NCBI RefSeq assembly: GCF_052324685.1
Contig: NC_135222.1
Span: 10,151,873 to 10,215,872, forward strand
Reading direction: 5' to 3'
Length of the DNA stretch: 64,000 nucleotides
Origin: Brachyhypopomus gauderio
Taxonomy: Eukaryota; Chordata; Actinopteri; Gymnotiformes; Hypopomidae
Numbering within the stretch: position 1 is the first letter of the stretch; the number at the start of each line of letters is the position of its first letter. Positions 47,067 through 58,479 of the stretch are shown here, one piece after another. Under the pieces are notes generated by a model, which was not told where the DNA came from, did not search any database, and worked only from the letters and a program-made list of their open reading frames with translations. Made by a program: the position numbers and the translations under genes.

Positions 47067-47406
47067 CGTGACGATGGCGCCAGAGAGACGGACGAGACAC
47101 GAGTCCGGTGGTTCACTCACAGTCACTTTATTTTAACAACAGATATTGTGCAATCAGCGCACGATAAACACTCACACACAGCACACAACGTGCAGACTGT
47201 AGACAACGACGAGCACAGGACACTGCGCGAGCGCACATTAAACAGACAAACCACATTAGCCCCACGTGATTACGAGACGATTCACAGGTGAGACACATTA
47301 TTCACACGACATAGCCATCACCACGGAATTCCACTGACGCAGACAAAGCACGTGGACTACGTATACACACGCCCAAAGGGGAGGGGCCGGGGTCCTCAAC
47401 GTGACA
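47067..47406 (-). mobile_element. Solo-LTR-like unit, 340 bp, with 5-bp duplication
   Basis: CTGCT occurs directly on both sides (47062-47066, 47407-47411). On the minus strand the unit starts TGTCACGTTGAGGACC and has AATAAAG near its 3' end, as an LTR with a polyadenylation signal would. The terminal TG...CA rule is only met at one end. A relative lies at 22243-22540. Confidence 0.55.
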
Positions 47407-47411
47407 CTGCT

Positions 47412-47985
47412 AATGTTCAAACAAGGCAATGGGGTGTTCTTTTACAGATTGACAAAGGGGTTCCCTACTTTAGCAGATAACATGTGATCTTAATTGTTTT
47501 ATCACTCAAACTGATCAAGCGGATGTTTGCCTAGGACCTAAAATCATTTCATGGCAGTCTTTGGCTTTTGAGCTGTCTGGATGTTCTCTGCTGATTATTG
47601 TTTCCTTTGGTCTGCAGATTAAGAATGACTGAGGCAATTTAGACATGGAGTCAGTTAGTCTTACAGGTTGTGAGCCTCCACATCCAAAGCAATATCCAAT
47701 CAGTGGGCTGGCATTACAGGATAGTAAGCCTATCAAAGGCCACCTTGGAAAAAACCTTCTTGTTAAAATATATTAATTAATTTACAAATCCACAGTTCAG
47801 TTGTCTACAAAAATAGCCAATCTGCATCCAGACAAATTTATTCTGATGGTTGATGATGCATTAACCATTTAAATGGCCTACCTGCTACTCAGGGTTCTAC
47901 AGTGTGATTCTTTTTTGTAATTTTCTTTTAGGACCATGCATGTGACAAGATATTTTGATCTGAGTACTATATCATTTTTGCCAAG
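47412..47985. other. No gene recognised
   Basis: No supported feature between the LTR-like unit and the SINE. Confidence 0.45.
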
Positions 47986-47990
47986 TATGC

Positions 47991-48185
47991 GGGCAGTCAT
48001 GGCCTGGTGGTTAGGGAACTGGTCTTGTGACCGGAGGGTTGTGGGTTTGATTCCCAGATCTGAGGCCATGACTGAGGTGCCCCTGAGTAAGGCCCTTAAC
48101 CCTCAATTGCTCACTTGTATAAAAATGAGATAAAAATGTAAGGTGCTCTGGATAAGGGTGTCTACCAAATGCCGTAAATGTAAGT
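47991..48185 (+). repeat. tRNA-derived SINE
   Basis: The tRNA head has an A box (TGGCCTGGTGGTTAGGG) and a B-box-like GGTTTGATTCC. The body reads 'taaggcccttaaccctcaat' and the tail 'ctggataagggtgtctacca'. This is the common layout of otophysan fish SINEs. Confidence 0.85.
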
Positions 48186-48335
48186 ATGCACTAATCATTA
48201 ATACAAACATGTTCGTCACTGCAAGGAACTGAGAAAACTCAACGGCATTCTCTACATTTGAAACTGATATGTTCCAGAGACATTCTATATGAGCAGATCA
48301 GGCACAGTCTAAAAAATGAATAGGAATGCTTGTAA

Positions 48336-49426
48336 CAGAGGTGGGACCAAGTCAGTGTTTTGTAAGCCCAAGTCTTTATCCTCAAGTCCCGAGTCAAGTC
48401 TCAAGCAAAGACAGTCAACTCAAGTCAAGTCTCGAGTCAAGACAGGCAACTGTCAAGTCAAGTCCCAAGTCTGAAACTTGGAATTTCAAGTCCTTTTGAG
48501 TCTTTTTTTTTTACAGGCACCAATGCTTTACGAATGCTACGCTGATGCGTTTCTTTACTCGTTTTGTTAGTGTCCGCCAGCCAAAAGATGACAGATCATT
48601 TTATCTTCTCTTAATTACATAAATGTACTTAAACAAGAATGTTTCGTTACATCATTTTACACAAAAATAGCAAGCTTCATCGTAAGCAAGATGCTGTCAT
48701 TACGAATGGTTATTCTAAACATTTGGATAAAATGTTTAAATATAGACTAATTAAAAGGTTAGGGTTATTTTTCATTGTTTTCTGTTATTGTGGGGTCACG
48801 GTGTACTATTGTTACCTGGAGATTCAGTGAGGTCACATATTCTGATGGAGGCCGTCAGAATTGGTGACCCCAGTTAAAAAGGCTCACCTGTACATCCCAT
48901 TCATGATTTCTTTGTTGGCTGCAATGGTGAGGGGATGGTAAATCTTGTTTAAGTACATTTATGTAATTAAGAGACGTTAAATGTAAATATAAACATCTGT
49001 CATATTTTGGCTCGTGGACACCAACAAAACGAGTAAAGAAAGTGTATCAGCGTAGTTTACGCAGCATTCGTAAAGCGTTTGTGCCTCTGAACAGAAACTG
49101 TGAAATAGCGCCCCCTGTGGTCACAAAACTCGACGGTCACAGAATCTGGTGTAACGCCGGTCTGCGTCAGAAGGACGGAAATGAAATTAATGGGGCGCAC
49201 TTTATAAACATTAATATGCGTTTTAAAATTTAGATTTGGGGTAAAAAAAAATCAAGTCTTTGCAAGTAAACAGGTTCAAATCCAATTCAAGTCCCAAGTT
49301 ATTGGTGTAAAAGTCCAAGTCAAGTCTAAGTCTCTGAATATTTTTTCAAGTCAAGTCAAAAGTCTTAATATTAATGACTCGAGTCTGACTCGAGTCCAAG
49401 TCATGTGACTCGAGTCCCCACCTCTG
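48336..49426. mobile_element. hAT-type fold-back element, 1091 bp
   Basis: The ends CAGAGGTGGG / CCCACCTCTG and an exact 8-bp duplication GCTTGTAA (48328-48335, 49427-49434) mark it. The flanks are rich in 'caagtcaagtc' and 'gactcgagtc'. A second, internal inverted repeat pairs about 48500-48640 with about 48950-49085. No transposase is encoded. Confidence 0.9.
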
Positions 49427-49434
49427 GCTTGTAA

Positions 49435-49970
49435 CGCTTAAATGGCAGGTGTATCACAGCAAGTCCCACCTTCAATAAAAATAATCAATTGCCTTTTCAA
49501 TAAGGGAATATCATATCCTACATCTTGTGTCATCAAATATTTGTCCTTCTTATTGTGAATCTGCACACTGGATCAACCCAAAAAAGCAACCTTTTTGTGT
49601 TAACAAAGCAACCAAACCCAGTTTTGGCGCCATTCTTTTCAACTTGTACCAGTAATTTGAAATATGTTTCCAAAAAAAAAAAATAAATAAATAAGAAATA
49701 TGTTTCAGCGACCAGCTGAAATACGTTTCAGCGATGTTTTACCTAGACCATAGGCTAGGTAGCTAGGTACAATTCTAATTTTACTAATTAAACATAACTA
49801 CCAGCCCTGGAAATCAAGGAATAAAATTAGCTGTCATACATGTAAATTAATTAGTTAGCTATTTGCTAGCAACTGACAGACTTGGCCAACTAAAGGAACA
49901 TAAAAGTTGATTAACATATCCGTATATGACGTCCACTAAACAGATTTAACATTTGAGAGAAACTGGATAG
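49435..49970. other. No gene recognised
   Basis: A/T-rich sequence with a short duplicated 'gaaatatgtttcagcga' motif near 49695-49730 and nothing else of note. Confidence 0.45.
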
Positions 49971-49978
49971 GTGTGCTT

Positions 49979-50043
<65 letters not shown>
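49979..50043. repeat. (TC)n microsatellite
   Basis: About 60 bases of uninterrupted TC. Confidence 0.95.
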
Positions 50044-50045
<2 letters not shown>

Positions 50046-50110
50046 GTATACTGTTTCTACAGAAAACCTATTTTTGTGTGCTAGGTGAATATTGGTTAAT
50101 TAGTGTAACA

Positions 50111-50441
50111 CAGGGGTGCTCATTACGTCGATCGCGATCGACCACGTGTCGGTCGATCGCGAAGGAATGTGCGTACATCGCGTCACATAAAATAGTAGTA
50201 GATGAATCGCACATCTGCACTGACGGTTGTATTTTGATTGACATTCACGGTAGCCAATCTGCAATCCACTCAACAAACGTTCGCCACCCCCCCCCCCCCC
50301 CCCCCCGCTCAACAAATTACGTTCGCCCCCCCCCCCCCCCCCCCCCCCTCAATAAATTACGTTCGCCGCCACCCCCGGTAGATCTTTCTGACTTGGCCAT
50401 CCTATAAGTAGCTCGCAAGCTGAAAACTGTGGGCACCCCTG
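50111..50441. mobile_element. hAT-type MITE with poly-C tracts, 331 bp
   Basis: Ends CAGGGGTGCTCA / TGGGCACCCCTG and an exact 8-bp duplication GTGTAACA (50103-50110, 50442-50449). Inside, the 'ctcaacaaa..cgttcgccacc' module is repeated three times, with runs of about 19-22 C between copies. It opens with a GATCGCGATCG palindrome. Confidence 0.92.
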
Positions 50442-50602
50442 GTGTAACAGATTCACTTTTCAGCATAATCTGAATAAACCACTGATGTCATCTCTCTTCT
50501 TTGGGAATAAAAAGGCATTTTTACAGTATTGGTATAGGTCTGAAAAATGTCTGGCCCACAGGTCAGAGCTCTCTGCCAAATCTGGCCTGCCGAAAAATAT
50601 AG

Positions 50603-52290
50603 TTGAATAGCCCTGCTGTAGACCATCAGATCTTAATTAAGAGACTAAAAGATTGTGTAGGTTTATCCGGTACAGCATTGAAATGGTTTACATCTTATTT
50701 AACTGAAAGACGCTTTGCTGTTACTATGGAAAATTATGTCTCTGACTCTGTTCTTTTGTCCTGCGGTGTTCCGCAGGGTTTGGTCCTGGGCCCACTGTTA
50801 TTTTCTCTCTATATGCTTCCCTTGGGCCAAAGAATTGATGGTTTTAATATTACTTATCATATATTTGCTGACGATATTCAGCTTTATTTCTTTTTTAAAC
50901 CGAATGAAATTCAGAGTCTACATAGGCTACTAGACTGTTTGGAAGCCATTAGGAACTGGTTGGCTAATAACTTTCTACAGCTAAATGCTGAAAAGACAGA
51001 AGTTCTGATTGTTGCTCCTAGTAAGGTGATCAAACAATTGCTTGGTTTTCTTTCCCCAGTCACTCAGACGACGCTGCGTAATCTCAGTGTTTTATTTGAT
51101 CAGACTTTGTTGTTAGATATCAGAGGTGGAAAGAGTACTGAAAAATTGTAATTGAGTAAAAGTGTCATTACTTTGCCTAAAATCTACTCAGAGTAAAAGT
51201 AAAATTACCCATCTCAAAATTTACTCAAGTAAAAGTACAAAAAAAACTTCATTTAAAATGTAATTTGAGTAAAAGTTACTTAGTTACTTTCAAGTACAAA
51301 AAAAACTTCATTTAAAATGTAATTTGAGTAAAAGTTACTTAGTTACTTTCAGTTATTTAATGCATGGATGAATCATGAACCAAATTCAGCACAAGTTGTT
51401 TTAATAGATTTCAAAGCGTATTTAAGTGCACATCCACACTTGCAAAAAGATCAGCTGGGCTCAGGAACATACTTCCTCACAGCACAAGGACAGTCACAAC
51501 CTGTACCATAAAGTGCAAATAATTTTCAGTCCTATTGTCCAATGGACAACACTATGATAAGAATAAAGAAATTTAAATTACAAATTATCCAAAAAACAAA
51601 ATGCACACAAAAGTGCCCACAAGATGCCACAAATCAAACTAAAATGCAACAGGATTCCACTACTCACAATAAAATGCCCACAGGATCCCACAGAATAGAT
51701 AGAAGATTTAAAGATAGAACAATCTCATCCTTTTGGAAAAAAAGTGCACCAGATTACGACCTGATTATGAGACAATGGAAAGGGCAATACAACATGCTAG
51801 ACTGCTTACTCAATCAAATAAACGATCCCATATTACTCCACTATTATCATCCCTGCACTGGCTTCCGGTCAAACAACGTATACATTTAAAAAATCTCACT
51901 CTTATTTACAGAGCGCTGCATGACCAGGCTCCACTGTATCTAACCGAGTTACTTAAGCCACATGTAGCCACACGTTATCTTAGATCAATCAACTTAGGTT
52001 TGTTGTCGGTTCCTCGCTCCCGTTTAAAAACTCGTGGGGACCGAGCATTTGTAGTTACTGCTCCAAGGCTATGGAACTCTTTGCCAATTTTCCTAAGAGA
52101 AGCTGAGTCGGTTGAGTCATTTAAAAGGCAATTAAAGACCTACCTATTTAAATCGGCTTTTGGATAATTTACTGTAAATTGTATTTCATTTTATTGTCTT
52201 GCTGCTTGTTTTATTGTTTTATGAACTGTTTTGTGTAAAGCACTTTGTGACTGTCGTCTAAGATAAGTGCTATAAAAATAAATTTTACTT
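50603..52290 (+). pseudogene. LINE ORF2 remnant (L2/Rex-type), split by a hAT fragment
   Basis: The reverse transcriptase palm is recognisable: CGVPQGLVLGPLLFS, FADDIQLYF and LQLNAEKTEVL. The frame is lost at about 51120, where foreign sequence begins. From about 51735 the C-terminal part resumes with LHWLPVKQRIHLKNL, YRALHDQAPLYL and GDRAFVVTAPRLWNSLP, ending at 52167. The 3' tail has 'gtgctataaaaataaa' and acttacttactt repeats, as LINE tails do. The 5' part with the endonuclease is missing. Confidence 0.82.
51121..51720. mobile_element. Truncated hAT (Tol2-like end) inserted in the LINE
   Basis: It starts CAGAGGTGGAAAGAGTACTG with 'gagtaaaagt' motifs, the style of hAT ends found in fish. 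A 59-bp segment is tandemly duplicated (about 51235-51352). The matching right end is not seen, so the boundary with LINE sequence near 51720 is approximate. Confidence 0.55.
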
Positions 52291-52339
52291 ACTTACTTAT
52301 GGTTTTTGGTCTGTTACACTAGCCCCTGAGAGCCAGTCC

Positions 52340-54260
52340 TAGCTTACATTCATGGTGGGTGATGTGCAGTATCAGTGGACATTACCACACGGTTTTCATA
52401 TCAGCTCAACCATTTATCCACCAGGCACTCAGGAAGCATCTCTCTCAGGCAGGGCACATCTTTCAATCCTTTGTTATCAACCAGTATGTTGATGATGTAT
52501 TTTTAAGTAGTGAATACCAGAGAACACATGAACAAGGCTCTTTTGGATTACTTGCTGAGCGTAGTCACAAGGCTCACTGTCTAAAAGCTCCACTGGGCTG
52601 TGATGGAGTGCAGTATTTAGGGCAGTGGGTTAGTGAGGGCTCCGGGGGAATTCTGCTTGCTAGAAGCTCTGCTTTTGCTGCAATGTCACTTCCTACTACA
52701 GTTCATAAATTGCTAGCCGTCTTAGGTCTCTGCAACTACTGTATGCCCTATATTGACTCCTACACTGCTATTTCACAACCACTACACAATCTGCTGAAAG
52801 GTAACCCAGGACAACATGTCCCCAACACACACAAAGATGCAACATGGGCTGTTTTTGAACAGCTGAAATCAGCTTAGGATCTGTACCACCTCTAGGCCTT
52901 TGTGACCTCAGCACACCATGCATGAGGCCTGTGGGCTTACAACATCGTCTTGGAGGCAGGAACACAGTGATTTTCTTTGCCCTGTAGCTTATCTCTCAGC
53001 TACACTCCACCATGTAATATGGACCCTTGGCTGTGACTAGTGCAGGACTGCTGTTTTGTCTTTTGTACCACGGATGTTGGACAAAACAATCACTGTGAAA
53101 TGCCCACACTCAGTGTCCACACTACAAAACCACGTTTGTGAGTCTTTTTGTCCAGATGGCGCAACGGTTTCATTTTCTTAATGCTGTGATTCAAAAAGCT
53201 CCAACTGAAAGACACCTCATCCTTCCTTTCAATACACTATTTGTTAATGCTGATTTGATTCTTTTGATCAGCTCATATTTATTTTTTGCTAATCCCAGGC
53301 AAAGAATACTTGACCACACCCCCAGCCCACTTTTTAATTTTATTTTAAATCTGCTTCAACAACATGCAAAGTGGTAATCGTGTATAGGCTTGTAATGCCA
53401 CAGGCATCGGGAAGCGAAGAGGTGGACGAAATGCTGAAAAGAGCTTTACTAAAGGGCATTCTATAATCAGGGTTATATGAACATGCAGAAAGGGAATCCG
53501 AATTAACCTAAATGTAAAGACACAATGAACACAAAAAACCATACTTACAACAAAGACACACATGTTACCATGCTGTATGACAAAACATAGACCAGCACAT
53601 GAATGACAAAAAACTGGTTTAATACACAAGACTAAACATGAAACACCTGAATACAATAAGGTCAGGGTTACAAATAGACAGAGGTGTGGCAGGGGAACAC
53701 ATGGAAAACCAAAACACTAGCACATGGACAAACAAAACAAAGACGTGAGTGACAGGTGGGGGCGGGGTCAGGCATGACAAGATTCATGTATTGGTTCAAC
53801 ATGTCTTTGTAAAAGTACTATACTATATCCTGTAAAAGTAACTCATATTGAGGTACAATGCCAGTATAGCTGGGCAGTAACTTGAAACCTTGCCTGTGGT
53901 TCTTTACCCCCCTTCTTTCTCAGTTCAGCAAGGGAAAACTAGTGGCTTTAACTGAGGGTCAAAAGGTTACCATTTACACAGACTGTCAGAATGCATTTGG
54001 GTTGCATACGATTTTGGAAAAAGGCTCTTTGACAATCGCAGGAACGCTGCAAAGAAGCTAAGAATGCTGAGTTAGTGCAGGTGCTTCTGTGAGTCATTGT
54101 GCCATTGTGAAAATCATAGCACGCGCTAGCAGTTATTCATGTTAGGCACCACACAATAGGCTCACTGACACAGAGGCACCACGCAATAGGTTCACTGACA
54201 AAGCAGCAAAAAGGGCAAGTTCAAGTCCTTCAGACTCTACAGATAGCATCTTTCAGTGAC
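52340..54260 (+). pseudogene. Decayed endogenous retrovirus pol (RT and RNase H remnants)
   Basis: At 52359-52877 a frame carries the reverse transcriptase landmarks QALRKHLSQ and QYVDDVFLSS (YVDD at 52484-52495). Thumb/connection phrases VQYLGQWVSEG and LGLCNYCMPYI follow. Further on, 53935-54060 holds an RNase H-like ALTEGQKVTIYTDCQNAFG, and 54170-54220 a related tail with an imperfect 29-bp duplication. Stops and gaps break it, and 53391-53779 is foreign. The order fits an ERV1/epsilonretrovirus-like pol. It is unrelated to the element at 23284-38340. Confidence 0.7.
53391..53779 (-). mobile_element. Solo-LTR-like unit within the decayed pol
   Basis: On the minus strand it runs TGTCATGCC...GGCATTACA, with TG/CA ends and a short terminal inverted repeat. 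It separates RT and RNase H remnants of the surrounding pol. No target duplication was found, so ends are uncertain. Confidence 0.4.
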
Positions 54261-54632
54261 AGAGTGCAGAAAACCTGCCATTTCCTGTATTCATGACCTG
54301 CAGTTCAGTTCTCCATGCTGAGAAAAGTGGACATGGCTCAGCTGGTGCAAAAGTCAATCCAAGTAGTATTTGGACCAAAGGTTGAATGTTAGTAGCACTT
54401 GATTCACTATTCCTTACCTGGCCAAGGGCAGATATTTCATTTCACTGTTGAGAGGGTGTAATGTGATCCAAAAAAGCTGAGACAAAAACATAAACATAGT
54501 CATTAATTAGCAAAACAGCGTGAGTAGCATTAATAGAAAACACCGAACACTCACATGGTGAAATGCAAAACAAGAAGTGACAAAGACGAAGACTTAAACA
54601 AACAAACTTAAATACGCAGACACAAACAACAC

Positions 54633-54802
54633 ACAGGTGCAAAACATGACGTTGGCAAGACAGGAGGTAGGTGACACGAATGACAATGACACACACCAAC
54701 ATAACAACATGAGGCCTGCACGCACACAAACACTGGTACATGTGGATGCAGCCAGACATAAACACACAAAAACGTGCCCAAGAGAGGAGGCTATACCGTG
54801 AC
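54633..54802 (-). repeat. Direct repeat copy 1 (LTR-like)
   Basis: It shares 'acaggtgcaaaacatgacgt', 'gacaatgacacacac' and 'cataaacacacaaa' in the same order with 55443-55618. The spacer of about 640 bases holds no recognised gene. Confidence 0.7.
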
Positions 54803-55442
54803 CCCCACCAACGGTGCCTTCTCCCGGATCTTCAGATTTGCGACAAAGTCCAGGGACCAGAGAACGTTACAGCTGGAACCAGGCACCCCCTGGAGAGAGG
54901 TCTGCCAATGAAACAGCCTAAAACAGCCTCCCTGGGGACACAGAAGGTAACAAAGGGGAAAAACACAGGAACAGGGTCGATTATGTTAATACACACAGGC
55001 ACACACAACACCAACAGCACAGGAACAGGAACATAGGGCTGGGAAATACTGGGACAAGCATACACACAGGCACAGACTCAGGCACGCTAATGAAGAGGTT
55101 TCCCAGACGCCACATTGGGAAACCTACATGAGGCTGAACGACAACCTAAGGTTGGGGTTTGGGGGGGGGTGACTCCACGCAGTTGATTCTTCTACCTCCT
55201 CCTCGCCTCAACATTCCATCTGCTCACGGAATAGAATAGAGCCTCAGAGGAGGGCCCAGGTGAGTTCCCTCCAAGCTGCTGAGGCTGGTCGTTCTCCCCC
55301 TCAGACCCTGGTGGAGAACACAACTCAGGAATGACAAGCCCCCCTATGACCAGGGGTGCAGCTACTCCTGTTGAGATGTTCTCCTGTTGGTGAGAGAGAA
55401 CAGGGAACAGGCTAAAAGCAGCACCAGCACAACACAACCAAG

Positions 55443-55618
55443 ACAGGTGCAAAACATGACGTTGACGAGACAGGAGGCAGGTGACTCAAGTGACAATGAC
55501 ACACACGCCAACATAACAGCATGTGGACCACACGCACACAAACACCAGTACATGTTGATGCAGACATACATAAACACACAAAGACACCTGAGGGAGCAGT
55601 CAGAGCCTGTACTGTGAC
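55443..55618 (-). repeat. Direct repeat copy 2 (LTR-like)
   Basis: Partner of 54633-54802; by eye the two are roughly 80 per cent alike. The pair could be LTR remnants of a very small element or a segmental duplication. Confidence 0.7.
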
Positions 55619-55736
55619 TGAGGGATAATAAACGGAAACATTTCTCAAGAGTAATTCCTGAAGGGAAAGAAGTAATGTTGGATTACATGTATAAAGAGGA
55701 AACCACTTATTAACTAGCTATGAAATTAAATAGTAG

Positions 55737-55895
55737 TTGGTGTAGTGTAGTGGGTAACAGTGCTGCTTCTCATGTGGGGGACTGGGGTTTAATCGTTGTC
55801 CGGGCAAGTGCTCTATGTTATACCAATAAAAGTCCTTGGACAACACTGGCAACACTACACTTATCTACCTCTGTAACATAATTGAAAAAAGGTAA
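55737..55895 (+). repeat. tRNA-derived SINE, second family
   Basis: The head 'gtagtgtagtgggtaacagt' with 'ggggtttaatcgttgtccgg' resembles a tRNA A/B-box pair. The body 'ataccaataaaagtccttgg' followed by 'acactacacttatctacct' is a known fish SINE body. The tail is cut short. Confidence 0.7.
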
Positions 55896-55899
55896 GTTG

Positions 55900-56620
55900 G
55901 TTGGGATTAGGGCGTGTGTTCAATTTGATGTTACCTACATAAATACATACCAAGTAGTATATTTTTGTTTGTCTCTTTTCAAATTTGTCTAAAAAAGGAG
56001 GAACTGTCGAAAAAAGGGAGGAAAGATATACAAATTTGCACCTGGAGTGGGAGAATGAGGTTACATCATGTTAAAGATAAAGCTATTTGCAGGATGAAGA
56101 TGGTTAAAGATAAAGCTGTGTCAACCGAGTGTATTTTTGTCTAGAATTAGCCTAACTTGGACCACCATTGATGCACGTGACACTCAAAGACCCTTCAGAG
56201 AAGTTCAATTTGATCAACAACAATAAAAAACATCCAAAAGACACAACAGACACATTCATAATGAAGAAGAGGAAGTGGAGATCACTACAAACTCCTTATT
56301 CAGAATATTTAAAGATGAAATCAGCGATAAGTAAATAGTCACTTGCTGTTACTACTTGCGCTTAATAAGTTAACCTTTGCAAAGTAGATACTTGGGGTCA
56401 GCTACCATGGGCACATTTCCTTGAACCTATAGCTAATATGGGGAGGTTGGGGTGATGGAATGCAGTGGACCAAACCATATGAATCTTGCCCTAGTCAGAT
56501 ATTCGTGTGACAGATGAATTAAGAGGGTCAGGAGAAGACGAGTGAAAATTCATAAAATTGATTCAGAATCAGTGATGAACAGTTCAGCTTTTAGATGTCT
56601 CTGACTCTCTCTGCATCTTT
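55900..56620. other. No gene recognised
   Basis: No supported coding or mobile-element feature. Confidence 0.45.
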
Positions 56621-56622
56621 AC

Positions 56623-57066
56623 TGTCACATATGCCACCCGGGCAACCCCTAACTTCACCACTAGGGGAGCACAACCTCACTCCAAAGACCCATCTCCAGA
56701 GTACTAATTTAATTTAGCTTCATTTGACACACCCTTTTCTTCCCCTGTAGATAGTTCCTCCTTTCTCTTACCCATTGCAAAATATTGCCTCACATGTGGA
56801 CTACAGAGCGTTTGTCATTCTCCTGTGCTTTCCCGTGTACCGACCTGCTTTCTGTCCATAGACCTCGTCTCCTGTTTAGCCCCCAGAAGACCACCGGACC
56901 CAGCTCCCCCGTTATCGACACGGCCGTCTTCACTACTCCTGGGCCAAGTGGACAGTTCTGTGTATGAGCGTTGTTATCTCTGGTATGGTGAATAAAGAAG
57001 CTCTAGTACTTAAATCCATGCAGTCTCTGAGTTTCTTTGAAACCGTACACCTTATATCTTGTTACA
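56623..57066 (+). repeat. LTR-like unit with polyadenylation signal
   Basis: It begins TGTCACATATGCC and ends TTGTTACA. AATAAAG lies at 56991-56997, about 70 bases from the right end, as in many LTRs. No duplicated target is visible and no internal genes follow. Confidence 0.35.
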
Positions 57067-57079
57067 CACAAGACGCTGA

Positions 57080-58330
57080 GGACCCAGGTCCCCTAACACT
57101 GCCTGGTGCCTGAGAGACGAGTCTACAAGACTTACAAGCTGAACTCCTGATAACCATCAAGGACGAGCTGAATTATGCAAAACGTCTGGATCTTCACCAC
57201 ATGTAAACATGCTGTACTGGACTGGATTTGCGCGCATATGTCAGAGCATTAAACGGCATTGTGTTGAAAGCAGTCAACATATCTCTATGAACTGTGTGAA
57301 TAATGATCCACTTTTTCCTGTTGGTACAGTGTGTATGCAACATCTAAGCTAACACTGACTAAGCTAGAAGTGCATTTCATGAAAGGAGCAACCCTTGTAT
57401 GGCTGGAAGAAGAGGTAGCCCTTCCAGTCTTTGTGAGACATGAATATATATAATAAACATAATATATTATATTATATATCTAATATAATATATATTATAA
57501 ACATGGCCTTTGATGTATAAACACTAGGAATGACAATAGAGGCCAATTATAATATGGCAAACCCTGAAATTAATTAATACTTATTAATAATACGATGATT
57601 TTTTTAGGGAGGGGGCATTGACTCAATTCTGACCACGTCCTGTGTCACCTAGCACTGATTGGGTATGTGGAACTCTAGTATGGCATGAATTACCATCTAG
57701 ACGTAACAGTAGATACATCCTTGTGTATTTATTTCATTATATGAGGAATACACATAGTGCGAATGAAATAAGATACATGAAATGAAATGAAATACAGCCA
57801 AAGGTAAGTACATTGACTCTAATCAACTATTAGCTAGTGATAGCATTCATGACTCAAGCGGTCCAAGCTTGACTTGTCCACAGATTTTACGGTCCTGAAT
57901 GCTGTAAGATGTAATTCCTTCGTATGGTATTATGCAATCAGTAGATTATAGATAGTAGTGTAGTTTAACTAAGTTTGCTTTGTGATTCTGCATTCAGAAG
58001 GGCGAATTGAATAAATTAATTTGCCCCTCTTAAATATCTTATATGCTTGTTTCATTTCTGATGGTTTCTGATTCTGTTGCATATTACATTTGACAGATTT
58101 GTAGCTTTTTGTTAAGGTTTATGCTGTGTTTCTGTAGTTCTTGTAAATGTCAGCAAGAGACTCAGTTCATTCCACAATCTTGGAAAAATCTAATCTGGTC
58201 CAATATGATGAACTATATTCATAAATGGCTGCTTTGGATTCTTCCAAACACATTAAAACCAACTTTGTCTACTTTAGGAAATCCATGTGAAATGTGATAT
58301 GAAATGTGCCATATTTGTCAATTGTGATTT
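57080..58330. other. No gene recognised; AT-rich palindromic patch
   Basis: Around 57445-57500 there are overlapping palindromes of 'aatatatataataaacata' type. The remainder is ordinary A/T-rich sequence. Confidence 0.45.
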
Positions 58331-58335
58331 TTTCA

Positions 58336-58470
58336 CTGCAATCGAAATTTGTCCTCCGCATTTACCCATCTGTGCAATTAGAACACACACACAAACACAC
58401 ACACTAGTGATTACTAGGGGGCTGTGGTGCACACATGCCCAGAGCGGTGGGCAGCCCCAGCCCTATCTCT
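58336..58470 (+). repeat. Common fish interspersed repeat fragment
   Basis: The order 'cgaaatttgtcctccgcatt', 'acccatctgtgcaattag', CA-rich, 'ctaggggg', 'cccagagcggtgggcagccc' is typical of a widely dispersed teleost repeat. The family name is not assigned. Confidence 0.6.
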
Positions 58471-58479
58471 TGATCTGTA

